Assembly: GCA_000233775.1 (NCBI GenBank)
Contig: CP003096.1
Span: 1,080,501 to 1,144,500, forward strand
Direction of reading: 5' to 3'
DNA from: Thermovirga lienii DSM 17291
GTDB taxonomy: Bacteria > Synergistota > Synergistia > Synergistales > Thermovirgaceae
DNA length: 64,000 bases
A program made the position numbers and the translations under genes. How positions within the stretch are numbered: position 1 is the first letter of the stretch; every line of letters starts with the position of its first letter. Under the pieces are notes generated by a model. It made no database searches and was not told the origin of the DNA. It worked only from the letters and a program-made list of their open reading frames with translations. Positions 7,923 through 15,856 of this stretch are shown here, piece after piece.

Positions 7923-8967
7923 TGAGCATGGCATCTCCGAAGGAATAAAACCTATATCTCAGCTTTATGGCCTCCTGATAAGCATTCATTATATTTTCGT
8001 AACCTGCGAAAGCAGATACTAAAAGCATCAACGTGCTTTTGGGAAGGTGAAAGTTGGTTATTAGCGCATCTATGATACGAAAAGTATATCCTGGATATAT
8101 GAATTTTTGAGTCCAACCACTGCCTGAAATAGCGGCTCCCATATCGTCCACCATGGTTTCTAGGGTTCTTACCACTGTAGTTCCTACAGCTACGATTTTA
8201 CCTCCTTTGCGCTTTGTTTCATTTATCAATTTAGCTGTTTCGTCTGGAAGAGAACAAAATTCAGCATGCATCTTGTGCTGGCGCACATCCTTTGCTGCAA
8301 TGGGCTTGAACGTTCCAATACCTACATGGAGAGTTACATGTGCTATCTTCACACCCTTTCTCTCCAATTCATCAAGCAATTTGGGAGTGAAGTGCAGCCC
8401 CGCAGTAGGAGCTGCAGCAGAGCCCAATCTTTCTGCAAAGATCGTTTGGTAGCGGTCAGGCTCAGCATCTGTAGAGCGTATGTATGGAGGAAGAGGGACC
8501 CTGCCATATGTTTCCATCATTTTGAAAGGGTCCGTTCCCTGCTCAAATAGGACTCTTCGTGTCCCCGAAGGCAGGGATTCTGCGATTTCAATCTTCTCTC
8601 CCCCTGGAAAAACAACCTTGCGTCCTGGTTTTACCCTCTTGCCCGGTCTTACCAGAGCCTCCCAGGCCAAGTTATCATGACTCAAAGGGCAAAGAAGTAG
8701 CACCTCTATCTCTGCTGTTCCTCCTTCTTTCTTGCCAAAAAGCCTTGCGGCCATTACTTTTGTATTGTTTAAAACAATGACATCTCCTTCTCTCAGGTAC
8801 GAAGGTAGATCTCGAAACACGGCATGGTTTATTTCTCCACTATTGCGATGAAGAACGAGCAGGCGAGAAGAATCTCGAGGTTCAGCGGGACTTTGTGCTA
8901 TGAGTTCTTCCGGCAAGTGATAATCATATTTTGAAAGATCGTATAGGTTACAATTACTAATGTCCAT
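7915..8967 (-). CDS. queA: S-adenosylmethionine:tRNA ribosyltransferase-isomerase QueA
   Basis: Transfers the ribosyl part of SAM to preQ1 in tRNA, forming epoxyqueuosine. Family features seen: the N-terminal YDYHLPEELIAQ stretch and SRLLVL, then AAPTAGLHFT in the middle, then the C-terminal LITNFHLPKSTLMLLVSAF. An in-frame GTG at 8985 overlaps the only Shine-Dalgarno (GTGAGG), so ATG 8967 is preferred, giving 350 residues. Last gene of the nadE-to-queA operon. The start choice is less certain than the function. Confidence 0.93.
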   Translation of the reverse strand: MDISNCNLYDLSKYDYHLPEELIAQSPAEPRDSSRLLVLHRNSGEINHAVFRDLPSYLREGDVIVLNNTKVMAARLFGKKEGGTAEIEVLLLCPLSHDNLAWEALVRPGKRVKPGRKVVFPGGEKIEIAESLPSGTRRVLFEQGTDPFKMMETYGRVPLPPYIRSTDAEPDRYQTIFAERLGSAAAPTAGLHFTPKLLDELERKGVKIAHVTLHVGIGTFKPIAAKDVRQHKMHAEFCSLPDETAKLINETKRKGGKIVAVGTTVVRTLETMVDDMGAAISGSGWTQKFIYPGYTFRIIDALITNFHLPKSTLMLLVSAFAGYENIMNAYQEAIKLRYRFYSFGDAMLII

Positions 8968-9011
8968 ATTCTTTAGTAACCTCACTTGTTATGTGCTTTC
9001 GCGAAGAAATA

Positions 9012-10397
9012 TCAATATATTTTCTTCAGTTTGGTTCCAGGATAGTAGTACATGAGTATTTTTTTGAAGTCCCAACCGTGTTCAGCCATGGATTTAGCTC
9101 CCCACTGAGACATTCCAACGCCGTGCCCCCAACCCCTACCTTCCAAGACCAAAGCGTTGTCATTGCTCGAAGCAAAATAATAAGATGTCTTTGATTTTGT
9201 CCCACTTTGTCTTTGAAGAGCTACTCTGAGATAGTGGGGTTTCCTTTCAGGATGTACCAGCATGTCCATTAGTTCTTCTGTAGAGAAAACTCCTTCTTTG
9301 ACGAGGGAGGACAATAGCTTCCCATCGTGGTCATTAAGTACAGCCTCTTCAGAAAGCTGATTTGAAAGTCTCCCAGTAGGGGTGGAACGATTTTTGCCTA
9401 CTCCTTTGATTTCGAAGTTAGTGCTTCTAATTTTGTCGCTACCAGCTATCATTCTAAATTTACTGGCCTTAATTGTTTTTCTTCCACCGGTTCCTTCAAT
9501 CAGTATGGAAACTGCTCTTCCTCCTTCATCTCGTTTTGCTATAGTTATCCGTTGTATTTTCCCAAGGTTGATACCATTTTTCTTTAGTTTGCTTTCAAGT
9601 TCGCCCAAAGGTATGACTGCTCTCCAATTGGAATAAGGAGATACGTACGAAAAGGGTTCCTTTTGGGCTTTAAGGTAAGGAATGTTACCACTCCAAACGT
9701 CCCAGACGTTTGCAGTGTATCCTCCGCTGTCAGAATGGTAAGGTGTAACTGCCAGTTTACTTCCGTAATAGAGCACCAAACCCTTGGTGCTGGTTATTGC
9801 CCTGTCTAGTTTGGGATCTTCTGCGTTTATTCCTCTGTAGACTTGGCAGTGAGGCAATGCGCAGAGATCGAATCCCTGCGAGCTATGTTTCCCTTTATTT
9901 CTCAAAGCATAGGTCCTCGCCACTACAGCCTGGGCCTTTAAAGCTTCCATTTGCCAAGCGGGGTTTACCTCCATCTTGAGGACTCCCCTAAGGTATTGCT
10001 CCACGCTTATCACGTTGATGACGTTGAATCCCTGAGAAGAAGGATAAATTTGTAGCCATCCTCTGTACGGGCGATTTTCCCAATATATCGGAGTTTTACT
10101 GGTGATAGCTAGAGGTAAAGTGGCGGACTTGTCATTTACGTATATTTTTTTAGGAGAGTTGGTCTTTAAAAGAACCTTTCCTGAAGCCTTAAAACTTTTT
10201 CCAGAGGCGTCTTTGAAATAAAGCATGCTCTTGGAAAAGACATACCCTGTTCTTTGGTTCGTCGCTAGGCCAATCTTCAAGGAGGTGCCAGTGGCCCATG
10301 CCGTTTCTATACCAACCAACCCCACAATAAAGGCAAACACTAAACTTAAAATGCAAACTTTAAAAAGATTAGGCTCTTTTCTCATAATATTATTCAT
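9012..10397 (-). CDS. SpoIID/LytB domain protein, exported
   Basis: A 461-residue exported protein. A signal peptide is evident at about residues 9-36 (hydrophobic stretch ending AWA). The SpoIID/LytB domain shows SVEQYLRGVLKMEV, AQAVVARTYAL, SDSGGYTANVWDVW and the C-terminal GHGVGMSQWGA motif. SpoIID of spore formers is a peptidoglycan lytic transglycosylase acting on denuded glycans; here nothing indicates sporulation, so a general cell-wall role is more likely. The AGGAG lies only one base from the ATG at 10397 and 13 from an in-frame ATG at 10385, so the exact start is ambiguous. It sits between DUF2905 and queA. Confidence 0.88.
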   Translation of the reverse strand: MNNIMRKEPNLFKVCILSLVFAFIVGLVGIETAWATGTSLKIGLATNQRTGYVFSKSMLYFKDASGKSFKASGKVLLKTNSPKKIYVNDKSATLPLAITSKTPIYWENRPYRGWLQIYPSSQGFNVINVISVEQYLRGVLKMEVNPAWQMEALKAQAVVARTYALRNKGKHSSQGFDLCALPHCQVYRGINAEDPKLDRAITSTKGLVLYYGSKLAVTPYHSDSGGYTANVWDVWSGNIPYLKAQKEPFSYVSPYSNWRAVIPLGELESKLKKNGINLGKIQRITIAKRDEGGRAVSILIEGTGGRKTIKASKFRMIAGSDKIRSTNFEIKGVGKNRSTPTGRLSNQLSEEAVLNDHDGKLLSSLVKEGVFSTEELMDMLVHPERKPHYLRVALQRQSGTKSKTSYYFASSNDNALVLEGRGWGHGVGMSQWGAKSMAEHGWDFKKILMYYYPGTKLKKIY

Positions 10398-10407
10398 TCT
10401 CCTGAAA

Positions 10408-10635
10408 TTATTTTAAAAATTTAGTAAAAAGATTTAGAAGTAGTGTTAAAATTATGCTTAGTATGAGCATGCTGGTTATTGGGAATATGAACACTACCCT
10501 TGGTTTTTTTATTACTATGTCACCGGGTAATTTCCCAAAAGGAAGATTAGCGTTGCCAATCAAAATAAAGACTAATCCTAAAAAGATAAGAACCCCACCC
10601 AAAAACAAGAACGTCTTGCCTATGCTGCTAAACAT
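10408..10635 (-). CDS. DUF2905 family small membrane protein
   Basis: A two-helix membrane protein of about 75 residues. The first hydrophobic segment is at about 6-25, then the polar loop FGKLPGDIVIKK that defines DUF2905, then a second segment near the C-terminus. The function is unknown. A first ATG at 10639-10641 abuts the GGGGGGG stretch, so ATG 10635 is the more likely start. DUF2905 genes commonly sit beside ruvB in Firmicutes and relatives, as here. Confidence 0.85.
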   Translation of the reverse strand: MFSSIGKTFLFLGGVLIFLGLVFILIGNANLPFGKLPGDIVIKKPRVVFIFPITSMLILSIILTLLLNLFTKFLK

Positions 10636-10663
10636 TACCATCCCCCCCTTTACGAGAATGGGT

Positions 10664-11701
10664 TTATTCCTCCAAGTTCAATTGTTCTTGTTCCCAAGCA
10701 GGTATATTGGGCTCTATTCCCAAGTACCGATAACTTTTTATGGTCGCCTTGCGCCCCCTTGGGGTTTTTTCAATTAATCCTAATTGGATAAGAAATGGTT
10801 CATATATATCTTCTATGGTCTGTGGTTCCTCGTTAAGTGCTGCGGACAGAGTGGTGAGGCCTACCGGTCCTCCACCGAATAGGCTAATCATAACCTTAAG
10901 ATATTTCCTGTCGCTTTCATCTAGCCCCATGTGATCTACGCCCAGCATCTCAAGGGCTGTTTCTGCAAGAGGACCATCTATTACGGAACAATTCTTTACC
11001 TGAGCCACGTCTCTTACCCTTTTCAAAAGTCGTAGGGCAATCCTGGGGGTTCCCCTGGATCTTTCCCCTATGACCAAAGCCCCATCTTCGGTTACCTTCA
11101 CTCCAAGCACCATTGCTCCTCTACTTACTATTTTAGCCAGCTCCTCTGGGTTATATAAAGTCAGCTGCTCCACTATGCCAAATCTGGAGCGAAGCGGCGA
11201 TGTTAGCAAGCCCAACCTAGTGGTGGCTCCGATGAGCGTAAATGGAGGAAGCTTAAGCCTTATGTTCCTTGCCATGGGCCCCTTACCCACAATTATGTCC
11301 AGATGATAGTCTTCCATACCTGGGTATAATATTTCTTCGACTACCGAAGGAAGCCTATGTATCTCGTCAATGAACAATACATCGTTGGGTTGCAGGTTTG
11401 TCAATATTGCCGCCAAGTCTCCTGGCCTTTCCAGGGCTGGTCCCGTTGTTACCCTCAGTTGGCCGTTCATTTCATTGGCTATTATTCCTGCAATAGTTGT
11501 TTTGCCCAACCCTGGAGGTCCATAAAGAAGGCAGTGATCCAAAGGTTCTCCCCTATTTTTGGCTGCTTCTATATATATGAGCAGCTTTTCTTTTATCTTT
11601 TCTTGGCCTATGAATTCGTCCAAAGATTTGGGACGTAGCTTTAATTCGTCCTCCGCAGGTTTGCCAGAAGGGGTAAGAAGATTCTCAGTGTTTTTCCCCA
11701 T
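10664..11701 (-). CDS. ruvB: Holliday junction branch migration ATPase RuvB
   Basis: Hexameric AAA+ motor that drives Holliday-junction branch migration with RuvA. The 345-residue protein has Walker [10 protein letters not shown], Walker [10 protein letters not shown], sensor [11 protein letters not shown] and the C-terminal winged-helix sequence ending TPRGRKAT. The start ATG follows AGGAGT, just after the ruvA stop. Part of the ruvC-ruvA-ruvB series. Confidence 0.97.
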   Translation of the reverse strand: MGKNTENLLTPSGKPAEDELKLRPKSLDEFIGQEKIKEKLLIYIEAAKNRGEPLDHCLLYGPPGLGKTTIAGIIANEMNGQLRVTTGPALERPGDLAAILTNLQPNDVLFIDEIHRLPSVVEEILYPGMEDYHLDIIVGKGPMARNIRLKLPPFTLIGATTRLGLLTSPLRSRFGIVEQLTLYNPEELAKIVSRGAMVLGVKVTEDGALVIGERSRGTPRIALRLLKRVRDVAQVKNCSVIDGPLAETALEMLGVDHMGLDESDRKYLKVMISLFGGGPVGLTTLSAALNEEPQTIEDIYEPFLIQLGLIEKTPRGRKATIKSYRYLGIEPNIPAWEQEQLNLEE

Positions 11702-11712
11702 ACTTTTAACTC

Positions 11713-12318
11713 CTAATCACTGTAAGTTTTGCGGACCTGAACTTCTTGTAGTGCTGCTTGTAGCAGCTCTTCTTCTGAAGAAAAACCGCCCTTTTTCTCC
11801 AGCGCTCCTCGTATAGCTCTTACAGCTTCGCCCGGAGAAAATCCCAGCGTTATCATGGCTTCGGTAACGCTATTACTTATATGAGCATCCAAGGCAAGGT
11901 CTGGTTTTGAGTCTCCATGTTTTAACATTTTTTGCTTCAGCTCAAAGCATATTCTTTCTGCAGTTTTTTTACCCACACCAGGGACGGTCGTCAACAGGGC
12001 TATTTCCGAAAAAGCTATGGCACGTGTAATTTCTTCCAGATTTAAGAAACGCATAAATGACATAGCTGACTTGGCTCCAACCCCTTTTACTTTCATCAGC
12101 ATCTGAAACACCTCAAGCTCCTCTTCATCTTGAAAACCGAAAAGGCTGAAGCCGTTTTCGCTTACATGCAAATAAGTGTAAAGCCCTTTTTGCTCTCCTA
12201 AAATGGTCGTTTCCATGACCTTCTTTGAGCATTGGATCAAGAAACCAAACCCACCGACCATCAGTCCAATGGTATCCTGTTTTTTTTCAAAAACTGTACC
12301 CTCAAGATAGCGGAGCAT
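11713..12318 (-). CDS. ruvA: Holliday junction branch migration protein RuvA
   Basis: Junction-binding subunit of RuvAB, 201 residues. It begins MLRYLEGTV as in the family. A helix-hairpin-helix sequence [12 protein letters not shown] lies mid-protein and the C-terminal domain has [16 protein letters not shown]-like sequence (here [12 protein letters not shown]). The open frame runs 26 codons further, but ATG 12318 has AGGAGG seven bases upstream, inside the end of ruvC. It overlaps ruvC by 17 bases. Confidence 0.95.
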   Translation of the reverse strand: MLRYLEGTVFEKKQDTIGLMVGGFGFLIQCSKKVMETTILGEQKGLYTYLHVSENGFSLFGFQDEEELEVFQMLMKVKGVGAKSAMSFMRFLNLEEITRAIAFSEIALLTTVPGVGKKTAERICFELKQKMLKHGDSKPDLALDAHISNSVTEAMITLGFSPGEAVRAIRGALEKKGGFSSEEELLQAALQEVQVRKTYSD

Positions 12319-12817
12319 CAATAGGTCCTCCTGTTTTTTGGGCAAACTCGTGTAACAAAAGACCTGCGATAGCTGTAGCCAAAGCATCGGCAACATCGTC
12401 AGGGGTCGGGGGCTTAGCCAGTCCCAAGGTTCTTTGAACCATCAACTGAACCTGCCTCTTGGTCGCACGGCCATGACCACATATTGCCATTTTAATTTGG
12501 GTTGGTTTGGGCTCCACGACCCCAATTTTTTGCAATCCAGCGTTCAAGAGTATAATTCCTCTTACTTGATATACCACCTCTGCTGTTGTGGTATTCCTCC
12601 CAAAAAAAAGCTTTTCTACCGCCAAAAGATCGGGTTTGTTTTCTTCAATCATCTTACCCAATGTAATATGCACATCAAGAAGGCGCTCCGTTAAGTTTTT
12701 TTTCGGAGACGTTTCTATGCAGCCAAAGTTTACCGCCTTAAACGTATCGCCTTCTTTGCTTACAAAAGCATATCCCAATCTGCCAATCCCCGGGTCCAGT
12801 CCCAAACACAATGACAT
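12302..12817 (-). CDS. ruvC: Holliday junction resolvase RuvC
   Basis: Endonuclease that cuts Holliday junctions, 171 residues. The four acidic catalytic residues are recognisable: Asp8 in LGLDPG, Glu68 in AVEKLFF, and Asp141 and Asp144 in PDDVADALA. The start ATG is eight bases after the yebC stop. It overlaps ruvA downstream. Confidence 0.96.
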   Translation of the reverse strand: MSLCLGLDPGIGRLGYAFVSKEGDTFKAVNFGCIETSPKKNLTERLLDVHITLGKMIEENKPDLLAVEKLFFGRNTTTAEVVYQVRGIILLNAGLQKIGVVEPKPTQIKMAICGHGRATKRQVQLMVQRTLGLAKPPTPDDVADALATAIAGLLLHEFAQKTGGPIDAPLS

Positions 12818-12824
12818 AAATTGA

Positions 12825-13577
12825 TTATCCTGCCATTCCTTCTAATATTTCATCAGGTATGTCAAAGTTTGCATATACTTTTTGAACGTCATCATGATCC
12901 TCCAATGCGTCCATCAATTTCAAAATTTTTGCTGCATCATCAGGAGAATTTATGGACACAGTTGTTTTGGGGATCATATCCATTTCGGTCTTCACGACCA
13001 AATAACCTGCCTTTTCAAGGGCTTCTCTTACTTCTGAGAGCAACGAGGGATCTGTAGAGATGGCATAGCCTTCTTCCGCCTTAGTCATGTCCTCAGCCCC
13101 CGCTTCGAGGCAGGTCATAAGAAGTTCATCTTCGTCAAGGTTATCTCCTTTTACGTAGATTATTCCTTTTCTATCAAACAACCATGATACGCAACCGGTC
13201 TCGCCCAGGGTTCCGCCGTTTCTGCTGAAAATATATCGCATCTCAGATGCTGTCCTGTTCCTGTTGTCTGTTAGAGTCTCTACCATTACAGCAACACCTG
13301 AGGTGCCGTACCCCTCGTAGATTACTTCCTCGTATTTGACTCCCTCTACATCTCCTACGCCTTTCTTGATGGCTTTTTCGATATTGTCATTTGGGACATT
13401 TGCCGCTCTTGCTCTCTCTAAAGCCGCCTTAAGTCTTATATTAAGAGCTGGGTCTGCTCCTCCTTCTCTGGCCGCAACCATAATGGCGCGTATATGTTTC
13501 TGAAATTCTCTGCCTTTCTTTGCATCTTGAGCAGCTTTTCTATGTTTTATATTTGCCCATTTTGAATGACCTGCCAT
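12825..13577 (-). CDS. yebC: YebC/PmpR family protein
   Basis: A 250-residue TACO1/YebC-family protein, starting MAGHSKWANIKHRKAAQDAKKG as all members do. The family was first called transcriptional regulators, and newer work links it to translation of difficult proline stretches. The open frame begins at an in-frame GTG (13586) that is part of the GAGGTG Shine-Dalgarno, so ATG 13577 is the start. It sits between nadE and ruvC, the usual location. Confidence 0.94.
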   Translation of the reverse strand: MAGHSKWANIKHRKAAQDAKKGREFQKHIRAIMVAAREGGADPALNIRLKAALERARAANVPNDNIEKAIKKGVGDVEGVKYEEVIYEGYGTSGVAVMVETLTDNRNRTASEMRYIFSRNGGTLGETGCVSWLFDRKGIIYVKGDNLDEDELLMTCLEAGAEDMTKAEEGYAISTDPSLLSEVREALEKAGYLVVKTEMDMIPKTTVSINSPDDAAKILKLMDALEDHDDVQKVYANFDIPDEILEGMAG

Positions 13578-13605
13578 ATCTATCACCTCTACATAGTAAA
13601 ATTAA

Positions 13606-14337
13606 TTACCCTATCTTACAGATAGGTGGCGTTTTCCGTTTGTGTTCTGCTCGCAAACTTGCTTTTCTTATTTTTTCTGCGACGTCAGGTGGAACCTCTT
13701 TGCCTGCGAGATACAAATCTAGCATATGATAACTTATTCCCATTTCTTCTTCATCGGTCTGCCCTTCCCACAGTCCAGCAGAAGGGGGTTTTTTATATAT
13801 CTTCTCCGGTACACCTAAATATTCTGCCAACTTGAAAACTTCCCCCTTGAGTAAGTCCCCTAGTGGCAACACATCAACTCCAGAATCTCCATACTTAGTA
13901 AAATACCCCATGGTTATCTCTGCCTTATTGCCAGTTCCGCATACAAGGAAATTTCTTTGTTGCCCAAACAAGTATAGGGCTGTCATCCTGAGCCGTGGTT
14001 TAACATTGGCTGCAGGAAGCCTTTCAAAAGGTCCTTCGAGGGCTTCTGCTTCTTTCATTAGGGTTTCATATGTCGATGTAAGATCCAATTCACGATATGG
14101 AACATCAAGGACCTCAGCAACCAGCTTGGCATCTTCTATATCAGAAGCTAAGCTCTGACAGGGCAAAATTAAAGCTAGCATATCTTTACCGCAGACTCTC
14201 CTCAGTAAGGCTGCAACAACGGCTGAATCGACTCCTCCACTGAGTCCCACAATTCCTCCAGATTTTTTGGCCTCTTTTATCTTTAAGGCCAGCCACTCAC
14301 TTATTTTATCGGCTAAAAGTGCCGGATCCCTATACAT
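13606..14337 (-). CDS. nadE: NH3-dependent NAD+ synthetase NadE
   Basis: Makes NAD+ from nicotinate adenine dinucleotide and ammonia. The 243-residue length (no glutaminase domain) marks the ammonia-dependent form. The PP-loop SGGVDSAV lies at about 34-41, and CGTGNKAEITMGYFTKYGD and PSAGLWEGQTDE are typical active-site stretches. The ATG at 14337 follows GAGGTG. It heads the nadE-yebC-ruvCAB-queA operon and lies only 30 bp from the target duplication of the IS256 element, so its original promoter was probably displaced. Confidence 0.95.
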   Translation of the reverse strand: MYRDPALLADKISEWLALKIKEAKKSGGIVGLSGGVDSAVVAALLRRVCGKDMLALILPCQSLASDIEDAKLVAEVLDVPYRELDLTSTYETLMKEAEALEGPFERLPAANVKPRLRMTALYLFGQQRNFLVCGTGNKAEITMGYFTKYGDSGVDVLPLGDLLKGEVFKLAEYLGVPEKIYKKPPSAGLWEGQTDEEEMGISYHMLDLYLAGKEVPPDVAEKIRKASLRAEHKRKTPPICKIG

Positions 14338-14367
14338 TGCATCAATACACCTCTTTTATTTATATTT

Positions 14368-14376
14368 TTATGCCTA
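14368..14376. repeat. target-site duplication, left copy
   Basis: TTATGCCTA here is repeated exactly at 15774-15782, immediately flanking the IS256-family element. Nine bases is within the usual 8-9 bp duplication of this family. Confidence 0.85.
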
Positions 14377-15773
14377 GGTCAAGTCCTATATTTTGTGTAA
14401 ATTTGTTTTGGTCTCTGGTAATGGTCTTATGCATTTTTCTTATTTTTTGTTAAAGGCAATAGATTTTAGGGCTTGATCTAGATTGCTGTTGTGAAAGATA
14501 TTCATAGTACTCATCCATATCAAGGTACTTCCTTCCACCAGCCCACTTGTTGTCTATCTCAAGAAGAACTGCGCCAAGCAACCTTACTGCCGATTCCCTG
14601 CTTGGAAATATCCGTATAACCCTCTCCCTACGCCTTATCTCCTCATTCAATCTCTCCACACTGTTGGTCGTCCTCAGACGCTTACGATACTTCTCCGGCA
14701 AAGACAATATCGCCACAGCATCGTCAAATCCCTCTTCCAAAATCCTCATCGCCTTAGGAGCTTTTTCTTCGTATTCCTCTAAAACCCTCATCAACAACAT
14801 CCTGGCTGTCCCCATATCCGGAGCATGCAAAATAGCCTGTATCCGAGTCTTGAGCTCCCCCTGAAGACCCTTAGGTGAAGCAGATAGTATGTTCCGTATA
14901 AAATGAGTTTGACACCTCTGCCAGCTTGACCCCTGAAAATTTCTCCTCAAAGCCTTTACTAATCCCTTGTGGTCGTCAGATACCACTAAATCCACACCTC
15001 TTAAACCTCTATCTTTCAACCAACCGAAAAAATCCCCCCAGCTCTCCTCTGATTCGCTATCTCCTACCACAAACCCCAAAACTTCTCGTATACCTTCTCT
15101 GTTCACACCCACACATATAAGCATGCTCCTATGTAAGACCCTGTTTTCTTCCCTCACCCTTATAACCAATGCATCTACAATCAGAAAGGGATACTCCTTA
15201 TCCTTCAAAGACCTATCTCTCCACGCTTCTATAACTGGATCCAGCCTCCTGCATAATTCCGACACCAATGACTTGGATATCCTTACTCCACATAACTCCT
15301 CGGTTATCTCAGATACCTTACGGGTTGATACCCCATTTACTACCATCTCCATCAAAGCCAAAATAAAGGCCTGTTCGCTCCTCTGATATCTGCTGAAAAG
15401 CTCCGTAGAAAACTTGCCATTACGAAGCCTGGGCACCCTCAAAACAAGGCTCCCTACTCTCGTCGTAAGCCTGTGCGGGTATGTTCCGTTGCGATACCCT
15501 CGTCTTTCCTCTGTCCGCTCGTAAGCCTCTGCTCTCAATTGTTCCGTTGCCTGGGCTTGAAGAACTTGATTCAATACCGACTCCAATAACTTAGATACTC
15601 CAGAATCCTTACTGTCCGACAAAAATAACTGATGCAGTAATTCTGAGTCGATGGTAATATTGTACTGAGCCATTGCAAGGTCACCTCCGGTTTGGGTTTG
15701 TTTTTCCGCTTACCATTTTAAACCAGAGACCTTGCCTTGGCTCTTAATTTTACACAATTATATGGACGTAACT
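14377..15773 (-). mobile_element. IS256-family insertion sequence, intact
   Basis: About 1.4 kb. Both ends share the order GTCC-N6-TTGTGTAAA: left GTCC at 14383-14386 and TTGTGTAAA at 14393-14401; right the same in reverse complement at 15749-15767. A second shared block, GGTCTCTGGT, lies further inside each end at slightly different distance. These ends resemble the IS256 consensus terminus. A 9-bp direct repeat flanks the element and the transposase is full length, so insertion may be fairly recent. The outermost six bases of the left end read TTGACC outward, which could act as a -35 box toward nadE. Confidence 0.9.
14450..15673 (-). CDS. IS256-family (Mutator-type) transposase
   Basis: A 407-residue DDE transposase filling the element. 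Recognisable pieces are RRGYRNGTYPHRLTTRVGSL near the N-terminus, LIVDALVIRV (first Asp), VVSDDHKGL (second Asp), WQRCQTHFIRN and the TTNSVERLNEEIRRR stretch with the catalytic Glu. The ATG at 15673 has GGAGGTG upstream. No frameshift or internal stop is seen, so it could be active. Confidence 0.94.
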   Translation of the reverse strand: MAQYNITIDSELLHQLFLSDSKDSGVSKLLESVLNQVLQAQATEQLRAEAYERTEERRGYRNGTYPHRLTTRVGSLVLRVPRLRNGKFSTELFSRYQRSEQAFILALMEMVVNGVSTRKVSEITEELCGVRISKSLVSELCRRLDPVIEAWRDRSLKDKEYPFLIVDALVIRVREENRVLHRSMLICVGVNREGIREVLGFVVGDSESEESWGDFFGWLKDRGLRGVDLVVSDDHKGLVKALRRNFQGSSWQRCQTHFIRNILSASPKGLQGELKTRIQAILHAPDMGTARMLLMRVLEEYEEKAPKAMRILEEGFDDAVAILSLPEKYRKRLRTTNSVERLNEEIRRRERVIRIFPSRESAVRLLGAVLLEIDNKWAGGRKYLDMDEYYEYLSQQQSRSSPKIYCL

Positions 15774-15782
15774 TTATGCCTA
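15774..15782. repeat. target-site duplication, right copy
   Basis: Exact copy of the TTATGCCTA found at 14368-14376, directly abutting the right end of the IS256 element. Confidence 0.85.
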
Positions 15783-15800
15783 TCTTTAGAGTTAGTTCGA

Positions 15801-15813
15801 CACGTAACACGTG
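15801..15813. promoter_or_regulatory. palindrome upstream of the COG1031 gene
   Basis: CACGT-AAC-ACGTG is a perfect 5-bp inverted repeat with a three-base centre, 44 bases before the start of the radical SAM gene. It could be an operator. No clear promoter was recognised next to it. Confidence 0.3.
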
Positions 15814-15856
15814 ATATTCTATCATAGGTGTAAGTTTTTTAAATTGGGGGAAGGAT

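Noticed and set aside
14338-14367. Hybrid promoter from the IS end (TTGACC) with a flanking TATAAA
   Set aside because: The spacer would be only 12 bases, too short for sigma-70, so it is mentioned but not listed as a promoter.
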